From: an uncultured Clostridia bacterium
GTDB lineage: Bacteria; Bacillota; Clostridia; Christensenellales; Borkfalkiaceae
Direction: 5' to 3'
DNA length: 7,061 nt
Assembly (NCBI GenBank): GCA_934230055.1
Contig: CAKQEE010000056.1
Location: 1-7,061, forward strand
Shown here: one piece after another, positions 1 through 5,800 of the stretch
Numbering within the stretch: the stretch's first letter is position 1
Layout: each line of letters begins with the position of its first letter
The notes under the pieces: model-generated
Database searches by the model: none
Told to the model about the DNA's origin: nothing
Seen by the model: only the letters and a program-made list of their open reading frames with translations
Made by a program: the position numbers and the translations under genes

Positions 1-47
1 TATAAAAAGCTTGAGGGGATTTGAGGAGTTTTCATATTAGGGAGAGC

Positions 48-124
48 GCGAGAGGGGAAGAACGGATACTGCTCCGCTTCGCTACGCAGCGCTTCGTGCG
101 GAAAACAGTTCTTCCCCTGCTCGC
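48..124. repeat. Long inverted repeat, 11-bp perfect core stem
   Basis: AGGGGAAGAAC at 53-63 is perfectly complementary to GTTCTTCCCCT at 108-118. Allowing one bulged base at 119, the stem extends through GCGAG (48-52) and CTCGC (120-124), giving 16 pairs. The 44-nt loop is GC-rich and holds smaller inverted repeats (CCGC 74-77 with GCGG 98-101, and CGCT 80-83 with AGCG 88-91). Neither side is followed by a T-run at the correct distance for a simple terminator. A dispersed palindromic element is the likeliest reading; its copy number cannot be judged from one window. Confidence 0.65.
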
Positions 125-176
125 AAAAAATATAAGAGATTCTTCGGAAGTGAGCGCAAGAAGCGCGGCTCAGAAT
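125..176 (-). terminator. Possible terminator of the leftward operon
   Basis: Read on the minus strand, the stem from 176 to 139 (ATTCT/AGAAT outside, GAGC/GCTC inside with further GC pairs) is followed within about 14 nt by the tail CTCTTATATTTTTT. It lies about 60 nt past the stop codon of the histidine phosphatase gene, which is a sensible place. Against this, the stem has a large internal loop and the T-run starts late, so any termination may be weak and the structure may simply be part of the repeat. Confidence 0.3.
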
Positions 177-180
177 GACG
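137..180. repeat. Intergenic repeat of the ATTCT...AGAATGAC type
   Basis: The element starts AGATTCTTCGG (137-147) and ends CTCAGAATGACG (169-180). ATTCT at 139-143 pairs with AGAAT at 172-176, and GAGC at 152-155 pairs with GCTC at 168-171. From memory, the minus-strand frame GTCATTCTGAG...CGAAGAATCT is a common dispersed intergenic motif in several anaerobe genomes, with a variable centre between conserved arms. The match to that frame is seen directly; membership of one repeat family is inference. Confidence 0.5.
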
Positions 181-235
181 GGTGAGAAGATTCTTTGCCG
201 GTATTTCTCTGCGAGGTGCTTTCTATAATCGAACG

Positions 236-922
236 TTAAACCCTGTCGCCGTTGCCGTAAATTTCCGCAAACCGCGCAGAAAACGAGGGCTTTTCCCCGC
301 CCGCGTATAGGTGAGAAAGTTCCCCGAAAGAAAGACAGCGGAAAATGGCTTTCCCCTTTTCCCGTTCTTCGGTTACGAGCGTCGTGACGGACGTCGGCAA
401 CGCGCAAAAGCTTTGGAAAAATATATACGGCGAAACGTTTAGAAGGTAAGACAGAATAACGCATTCCACGCCGTAATGACAGAACAGCGCGACGGTATCG
501 TCCGTAGGCGCAAAGGCTTCGTAAAGCGCGCCTTTCTTGCGATACCCGTGTTTAGCCAGAATCTCGTCTAACCCGCCGCAAAGCGCGTTGTATCTTAAAG
601 AAACTTCTTCGGTATTGAATGGCGAGGATTTCTGCCAGCCTTTACCTTCCCAAGCCTCTTTGTTTTTCTCGTATTCGGAGGGCATTATATCCCAAAGATA
701 GCAAAATTCCTGTAACCAGTCGCGGTAGTGCTTTTTTATATTTTTGTTTTTAAGCGCGATTTCGGCGGTGAGTTTCGCCCTGCCGAGCGTGGAAACGTAA
801 ACGTCGTCTAAACGGGTGTTATCCAGCATTTTGCCGAGAAGCTCTGCTTCTTTTTTACCCTTTTCCGTTAAGGAATCTATCGAATAATCGGGATCTCCGT
901 GTCTTATTATCAAAATTTTCAT
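236..922 (-). CDS. Histidine phosphatase family (phosphoglycerate mutase-like) protein
   Basis: A 228-aa cytoplasmic enzyme of the histidine phosphatase superfamily, which moves phosphate through a phospho-histidine intermediate. Residues 5-10 read IIRHGD, giving the signature RHG with the acceptor His8. STLGRA at 44-49 supplies the second phosphate-binding Arg48, Glu72 is a candidate proton donor, and FCHYG at 147-151 supplies the second active-site His149. These are the four landmarks of the fold. The start at 922 is chosen because AAGGAG lies six bases upstream and RHG then falls at residue 7; an in-frame ATG at 1018 would add 32 residues lying inside ispDF. The gene begins one base after the ispDF stop, so translation is probably coupled. 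The substrate cannot be read from sequence. A cobalamin-pathway phosphatase, sugar-phosphate phosphatase or broad-specificity phosphatase are all possible, and the context does not decide. It is a little longer than the shortest family members (about 200 aa), and the C-terminal 30 residues have no motif I know. Confidence 0.92.
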   Translation of the reverse strand: MKILIIRHGDPDYSIDSLTEKGKKEAELLGKMLDNTRLDDVYVSTLGRAKLTAEIALKNKNIKKHYRDWLQEFCYLWDIMPSEYEKNKEAWEGKGWQKSSPFNTEEVSLRYNALCGGLDEILAKHGYRKKGALYEAFAPTDDTVALFCHYGVECVILSYLLNVSPYIFFQSFCALPTSVTTLVTEEREKGKAIFRCLSFGELSHLYAGGEKPSFSARFAEIYGNGDRV

Positions 923-923
923 A

Positions 924-2147
924 TTATTCTCCTTTTTTAAAAAGAGTTGCGGTTGCCTGTACGCAAATGCCTTCTTCTCTGCCGACGAAGCCAAGTCCTT
1001 CCAAAGTGGTTGCGGCAAGCCCTACTCTATCTTCTTTAATGCCGAGAGCGGAGGCAAGATTTGTCGTTATTTCCGGTATGCGCTTTAAAAGTTTCGGTTT
1101 TTCCGCCATAATCGTCGCGGAAACGCTCGTAACGGAAAAGCCCTTTTCTCCGACGATTTTAAGCGCGGTTTTAAGAAGCTCTATGCTGTCCGCGCCCTCG
1201 TACGCGGGGTCGGTATCGGGAAAGTGGTATCCGATGTCGCGCATTGCCGCCGCGGCAAAAATCGCGTCCGTTATCGCGTGGGATAAAACGTCCGCGTCCG
1301 AGTGTCCCAAAAGTCCTTTGTCATGCGCGATTTCCACGCCGCCCAAAATAAGTTTTCTCCCCGTCACGAGCTTATGGCAATCAAAGCCTATGCCGAACCG
1401 ATATTCGCCCGCACCCGCACTCGCGCTCGCCGCCGTATGCGTGTCCGAACCCGTCGCGTCGCCGAAAATGCCGCCGCGACAATCCGCGCCGCACGCCTTC
1501 GAGCCGTCCGTCGCGTTCTTAAAATCTTCCTTAAAAGTCAGCTTAATATTATTCGCGCTGCCTTTTACTATGTGAGGGGGGGCGACGAACTTCGCGTAAA
1601 CTTCGCCGTCGTCGTTAAAATCCTGTTCGCCTGCGGCGGCGTACGCTTTTTTTATGAGTTCGGTTTTAAAACCTTGCGGAGTCTGTACCGAGAACAGTCC
1701 TTTTTTTCCGAGGTAGTCCGCGATTTCTCCGTTTTTCGTTCTGCAAACCGTGTCGCGGCTTTCTTCCGCAACGATTCCGCTCCCGAATTTATCCGCGCTT
1801 TTCGCACAATTTTCGATAATCTCCGCAGAAACGAACGGTCTTGCGCCGTCGTGAATAAGCACGATATCGCCCGTAACCGCGGCGAGCGCGTTTTTAACGG
1901 ACGCAGACCGCGTTTTCCCGCCGAGGACGATTTTTACTTCTCGGGGGAGAATGGCGGAAATTTCCGCCTCGTCCTTTTCGGAAACGGCCACGACGTATTC
2001 GTCGATGATTCCGCTTTTCACAAAGGCGAAAAGAGTGCGCTCCAGAACGGTTTTGCCGTCCGCGCTCTTAAAAAGCAGTTTGTTTTTTTCAAAACCTGCG
2101 CGCTCGCCCTTTCCCGCGGCGGCGATAATCAAAGAAACTTTTTTCAT
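924..2147 (-). CDS. ispDF: Bifunctional IspD-IspF isoprenoid enzyme (MEP pathway)
   Basis: A 407-aa fusion of two cytoplasmic MEP-pathway enzymes. IspD (about 1-213) joins CTP to 2-C-methyl-D-erythritol 4-phosphate. IspF (about 249-405) closes the later diphosphate to 2-C-methyl-D-erythritol 2,4-cyclodiphosphate with loss of CMP. IspD signs are AAAGKGER at 9-16 with Arg16 and Lys23 (E. coli Arg20, Lys27), HDGARP at 99-104, TPQ at 156-158 and Lys202 (E. coli Lys213). The position of E. coli Arg157 is Lys148. IspF signs are metal ligands Asp256, His258 and His290, GHSDAD at 281-286, FPDTDP at 309-314, KPKL at 350-353, and Thr380-Thr381-Glu383 before LGFVGR. Residues 214-248 form an Ala/Gly/Ser/Thr/Asp-rich linker. 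GGGAG five bases before the ATG supports the start. It is the middle gene of the operon. IspE, which acts between these two steps, is not in the window. Both active sites look intact, so I expect both reactions. Confidence 0.97.
   Translation of the reverse strand: MKKVSLIIAAAGKGERAGFEKNKLLFKSADGKTVLERTLFAFVKSGIIDEYVVAVSEKDEAEISAILPREVKIVLGGKTRSASVKNALAAVTGDIVLIHDGARPFVSAEIIENCAKSADKFGSGIVAEESRDTVCRTKNGEIADYLGKKGLFSVQTPQGFKTELIKKAYAAAGEQDFNDDGEVYAKFVAPPHIVKGSANNIKLTFKEDFKNATDGSKACGADCRGGIFGDATGSDTHTAASASAGAGEYRFGIGFDCHKLVTGRKLILGGVEIAHDKGLLGHSDADVLSHAITDAIFAAAAMRDIGYHFPDTDPAYEGADSIELLKTALKIVGEKGFSVTSVSATIMAEKPKLLKRIPEITTNLASALGIKEDRVGLAATTLEGLGFVGREEGICVQATATLFKKGE
929..934 (-). promoter_or_regulatory. 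Shine-Dalgarno of the phosphatase gene, inside ispDF
   Basis: AAGGAG on the minus strand, six bases before the ATG at 922. It is formed by the last codons of ispDF (Lys405, Gly406 and the start of Glu407). It fixes the start of the phosphatase gene and means ribosomes finishing ispDF stop next to the new start. Confidence 0.85.
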
Positions 2148-2170
2148 AACTTCTCCCGAAGGCGGCGAGT

Positions 2171-2416
2171 TTATTCGCTTAAAATCTCGTAAAGCTTGTC
2201 CGCGTCCTCTTTTCTTACCGTTTCGCGAACGTCGAGAACGCGTAATCTCACCGTGCCGCTGTTAAAACCCAACTCTACGATATCTCCGATATTTACGGGG
2301 TGCGCGGGTTTTACGGACTTGCCGTTTATTTTCACCCTCCCGCCCGAAGCCGCGTCCTGCGCGAGGGAACGCCTTTTCAGTATTCTGGAAACTTTAAGAA
2401 ACTTATCTATACGCAT
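2171..2416 (-). CDS. rqcP: RqcP, S4-domain ribosome quality-control factor
   Basis: An 81-aa basic protein that is nearly all S4 RNA-binding domain. The N-terminus MRIDKFLKVSRILKRR closely follows Bacillus subtilis RqcP (YabO), with the same length class (about 86 aa) and a matching C-terminal end (KEDADKLYEIL). RqcP works with RqcH on 50S subunits carrying a stuck nascent chain, helping tRNA movement as Ala residues are added to mark the chain for degradation. Arg2, Asp4 and Arg16, which I recall as important for contact with 23S rRNA and tRNA, are all kept. GRVKINGK at 26-33 is the usual S4 loop. The start at 2416 is preferred over an in-frame ATG at 2455 because GGAGG lies four bases upstream and the homologue begins at this Met. 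It is first in the leftward operon, 23 nt before ispDF. The related heat-shock protein Hsp15 (HslR) is the main alternative; short length and sequence favour RqcP. Confidence 0.9.
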   Translation of the reverse strand: MRIDKFLKVSRILKRRSLAQDAASGGRVKINGKSVKPAHPVNIGDIVELGFNSGTVRLRVLDVRETVRKEDADKLYEILSE

Positions 2417-2420
2417 ATAA

Positions 2421-2425
2421 CCTCC
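2421..2425 (-). promoter_or_regulatory. Shine-Dalgarno of rqcP
   Basis: GGAGG on the minus strand, four bases before the ATG at 2416. It decides the start of rqcP against the upstream in-frame ATG at 2455, which has no comparable site. I could not find a convincing -35/-10 pair for the leftward operon in 2417-2560, although the region is AT-rich. Confidence 0.85.
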
Positions 2426-2482
2426 GTTTTTGACGATTTTCGGGCGCTTTTTCAATTATTTTTAAAAAACGAAAAAAATTAC

Positions 2483-2519
2483 TTGACATTGTTTGCAAAA
2501 TGCTATAAGATTGTATAAT
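2483..2519 (+). promoter_or_regulatory. Candidate rpoBC promoter (sigma-A type)
   Basis: A perfect -35 TTGACA lies at 2483-2488. At 17-bp spacing the -10 would be TAAGAT (2506-2511), keeping the key first, second, fifth and sixth bases. An overlapping choice is TATAAG at 2504-2509, preceded by TGC as in an extended -10, but with only 15 bp spacing. A perfect TATAAT at 2514-2519 is too far from TTGACA (25 bp) and would need the poorer TTTGCA at 2492-2497. One or more starts near 2517-2527 are expected. No better pair is seen in the rest of the gap. Confidence 0.6.
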
Positions 2520-2740
2520 GCCATTATGATAGGTTAGTATCGAATTTTGTCGCTTTTTTCGGGAGAAACCCTAAAAATATTCGACCGAATACGCCGATAA
2601 AATTTTGCGGAAAAGTCTCGATAGCGGCGCGTGCCGAAATCTGCCTTCATAACGGTAATCGCAAGGCTTTATAAGGGAAAAAGGGTAGAAGAGCTAAAAA
2701 CTTCTTCGTGCGCCGAAGTTCCTTTTAAGAAATGCGCTTT

Positions 2741-2758
2741 CGCGGGAAACCGCCCGCG
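2741..2758 (+). promoter_or_regulatory. GC-rich hairpin in the rpoB leader
   Basis: CGCGGG at 2741-2746 pairs with CCCGCG at 2753-2758 around a six-base loop AAACCG. All six pairs are G-C, so the stem should be stable. It is not followed by a T-run, so it is not a simple terminator. A competing pairing of TTCGC (2739-2743) with GCGAA (2760-2764) is possible. Confidence 0.5.
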
Positions 2759-2793
2759 TGCGAACAAGGGAATTTGAAGCGACGAACCCTTAA

Positions 2794-2845
2794 AAATCCG
2801 ATATTTTGCGATACCGTTGTTATTATACAACAAAATATCGGGTTT
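2794..2845 (+). promoter_or_regulatory. Strong hairpin upstream of the rpoB ribosome binding site
   Basis: CCGATATTTTG at 2798-2808 is perfectly complementary to CAAAATATCGG at 2831-2841. With one G-U pair (2797 with 2842) and three A-U pairs outside it, the stem reaches 15 pairs around a 22-nt loop. GTTGT (2816-2820) and ACAAC (2827-2831) in the loop can pair as an inner stem. The 3' arm overlaps GGTTTGTAAACC (2841-2852), which can fold on itself, so two exclusive states are conceivable. The stem ends 34 nt before the AAGGAG. A U-rich stretch (2865-2879) lies too far away for a standard terminator. Confidence 0.55.
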
Positions 2846-2895
2846 GTAAACCGTCGGCTTATAATTTTTATATTTTTTTAAGGAGAGTGTTTTTA

Positions 2896-5800
2896 ATGAC
2901 ACGTAAACTATCCGAAGTAGAATGCGGCAAGATCACGAGAAAGACTTTCAGCAAGATTAAAGAAGCGATAGAGCTTCCTTATCTTGTCAAGATCCAGAAA
3001 GATTCTTACGACGCCTTCATTCGCGAGGGAATAAGCGAGGTACTCGAAGACTTTTCGCCGATTACCGACTATTCCGACCACTTTGAACTCTATTTTCTCG
3101 ATCATAATCTGGACGGAAAGCCCAAGTACGACGAGAAAGAGTGCAGAGACAGAGACGCGACTTTCGCGCGTCCTCTTCGCGTTAAGGTAAGACTCGTGAA
3201 CAAGGTTACGGACGAGATTATCGACCAAGAAGTATTCATGGGCGATTTCCCTCTGATGACCGATAACGGATCGTTTATCATAAACGGCGCGGAACGCGTT
3301 ATCGTTTCCCAGCTCGTGAGGTCCCCCGGCGTTTATAACGGAATGCAGGTGGACAAGGCGGGCAGAAAAATTTACGATACCACCGTTATTCCGTCCCGCG
3401 GCGCGTGGCTCGAATTCGAGCAGGATTCGCAGGGCGTGCTTTGGGTACACGTTGACAGAACCAGAAAGCTTACCGCTACCGTTTTATTAAGGGCTTTGGG
3501 CTTCGGAAGCGACGACGCGCTCGAAAAATTGTTCGAGGGCGACGAAATGATCGCGAACACCGCCGCAAAAGATACCGCCAAATCGGAAACGGAAGGTCTT
3601 ATAGAGCTTTACCGTCGTTTGCGCCCCGGCGAAATTCCCACGGACGACGCGGTTAAACAGCACCTTAAAAATCTTTTCTTCGACGCGAGAAGATACGACC
3701 TTGCCAAGGTCGGCAGATATAAACTCAACAAGCGTTTGCGCCTCGGCGTAAGGCTTGTCGGCGTAAAGACTTACGAAGATATAGTCACCGCGGACGGCGA
3801 AGTGCTTGCCGCCGCGGGTACCGTTATAGACAAAGAGCTTGCGGAAAGAATTCAGAACGCGGGCGTGAACGTCGTTTATGCGGACGTAGACGGAGTAAGA
3901 CATAAAATAATAGGTAACAACGTGGTGAGCTTTAAGGAAGCCACGGGCGTAGATCCCAGACTCTTCGGACTTCTCGATTACGTCTATTATCCCGCGCTCG
4001 AATTCTCCAAAGAAGTGAGAGCGACGGCGGAAAAAGAGGGAGAAGAGGCTGCCGCCGAGAAACTTCGCAAGCAGATAAACGAGTTCTTCTATATAGAGGA
4101 CAAAATCGTTCCCGCGGGCGAAGAAAAACCCGAGGATAAAAAGAACGACGAAAAGGCGAAGGAAACCCGCAACAAATTCGTTAAAGCGTGCGTGGAATTC
4201 TATAAACTTCTCGAAGCCGGCTTAACGGAGCCGCTTACCGTAGAAGGTAAAAAGGATATTCGTCCTCTTCTCGACAAGCTAAATCATAAGCACATAACCG
4301 TAGACGATATAGTCGCTTCGGTGTCGGTCAACCTCGACCTTAATTTCGACCTTAACACGGTAGACAACATAGACCACCTCGGCAACCGCCGCGTTCGTTC
4401 CGTCGGCGAACTTTTGCAAAACCAGTTCCGCATCGGTATCGCGAGACTGGAAAGGGTTATCAAAGAAAGAATGGCTACGCAGGACCCGAAAGAGGTTTCT
4501 CCGCAGGGGCTTATCAACGTACGCCCCGTCAGCTCCGCCATTAAAGAGTTCTTCGGTTCTTCGCAGCTTTCGCAGTTCATGGACCAGACCAACCCGATTG
4601 CGGAACTTACGCATAAGAGAAAGCTTTCCGCGTTAGGCCCCGGCGGACTTAACCGCGACCGCGCGACCTTTGAAGTCCGAGACGTTCACCACTCTCACTA
4701 CGGCAGAATGTGCCCGATAGAGACTCCGGAAGGTCAGAACATAGGTCTTATCTCTTCGCTTGCCGCATACGCGCAGGTAAACGAATTCGGCTTTATAGAA
4801 TCGCCTTACAGAAAGGTAGAACACAGACTCGGCGAGGACGGAAAGATAGAGACGATAGTTACCGAACACGTAGACTATCTCACCGCGGACGAAGAAGATA
4901 ATTACATCGTAGCGCAGGCAAACGAACCGCTTATCGACAACAAATACTTCCTTAACGAGCGTGTTTCCTGCCGTCACAGAGAAGATATAACGGAAGACGT
5001 CCGCGAAAAGATGGATTATATGGACGTTTCTCCTAAACAGCTTATTTCCGTCGCGACCGCGCTTATCCCGTTCCTCGAAAACGACGATACCAACCGTGCG
5101 CTGATGGGTTCTAACATGCAACGTCAGGCAGTTCCGCTTCTTTGCCCCGAAAACGCTATCGTAGCGACGGGTATCGAACGCAGAATCGCATACGACTCCG
5201 GCGTTATGGTAAACGCCGCGGAAGCGGGCGTCGTCAAGAGCGTGGCGAGCGACAGAATAGTCGTAACCGAAGAAGACGGAAACGAAAGAGAATATAAACT
5301 CAAAAAATTCGAAAGAAGCAACCAAGGCACCTGTCTTAATCAGCGTCCTATCGTGGATAAGGGCGAGAAAATAAAGAAAGGGCAGACCATTGCGGACGGA
5401 CCTTCCACCAAAAACGGCGAACTTGCCCTCGGCAGGAACATTCTCGTAGGCTTCATGAGCTGGGAGGGCTATAACTACGAGGACGCAATTCTTCTTTCCG
5501 AAAAGCTCGTAAGAGAAGACGTGTTCACCACTATTCACATAGAAGAACACGAGATAGAGGCGAGAGATACCCGTCTCGGCGAAGAGGAAATCACGAGAGA
5601 TATTCCTAACGTCGGCGACGACGCACTTAAAGACCTCGACGAAGACGGTATCATAAGAATCGGCGCGGAAGTAAACAGCGGCGACATACTCGTAGGTAAG
5701 GTTACCCCGAAGGGCGAAGCGGAGCTTACCCCCGAGGAAAGACTTTTACGCGCGATATTCGGCGAAAAGGCGAGAGAGGTGAGAGATACTTCTCTTAAAG

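Larger units (their letters stand above)
1..235. other. Intergenic region with repeats, no supported gene
   Basis: This stretch lies downstream of the leftward operon and runs to the window edge. I find no reading frame here that looks like a protein. The first 40 bases contain short open frames running in from the edge (stops at 22-24 and 38-40 on the plus strand), so the tail of an unseen gene cannot be excluded. Most of the rest is made of two inverted-repeat elements, listed separately. Bases 181-235 hold nothing recognisable apart from a second partial copy of an AGATTCTT motif near 188-195. Confidence 0.6.
2520..2895 (+). promoter_or_regulatory. Long untranslated leader of rpoB
   Basis: About 370 nt separate the candidate promoter from the rpoB start, with no credible gene on either strand. 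Besides the two hairpins listed separately, AACTTC at 2699-2704 can pair with GAAGTT at 2715-2720, AAGGG at 2766-2770 with CCCTT at 2787-2791, and TATCGA at 2538-2543 with TCGATA at 2618-2623. I do not recognise a riboswitch, T-box or ribosomal-protein leader. The leader could tune rpoBC by attenuation or by hiding the ribosome binding site, but no regulator can be named. A perfect TATAAT at 2860-2865 could be a -10 of a second, proximal promoter, though it has no good -35. Confidence 0.5.

Noticed and set aside
1..35. Short minus-strand frame starting at 35 and running off the edge
   Set aside because: Only 11 codons are visible and the bases before the ATG are CT-rich, with no Shine-Dalgarno.
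1302..2192. Open frame of 296 codons on the plus strand
   Set aside because: It lies fully antisense to ispDF, is rich in Arg/Ala/Phe as expected from a shadow frame, has no ribosome binding site and matches no family I know.
2766..2796. AAGGG...CCCTT followed by AAAAA as a terminator
   Set aside because: The stem is only five pairs around a 16-nt loop, and the A-run would serve only the minus strand on the wrong side.
2732..2881. Possible 49-codon leader peptide ending at the rpoB Shine-Dalgarno
   Set aside because: The ATG has no ribosome binding site, the frame runs through both leader hairpins, and the peptide shows no stalling motif or amino-acid run. Its end at TAAGGAG is notable but can be chance.
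2806..2895. Upstream ATG adding 30 residues to RpoB
   Set aside because: The added peptide is Tyr/Arg-rich and unlike any RpoB N-terminus, and it overlaps the hairpin; the ATG at 2896 has AAGGAG and fits the family.
4633..5550. Open frame of 305 codons on the minus strand
   Set aside because: Antisense to the most conserved part of rpoB; its composition (many Val, Arg, Phe and Tyr) is that of a reversed coding frame.
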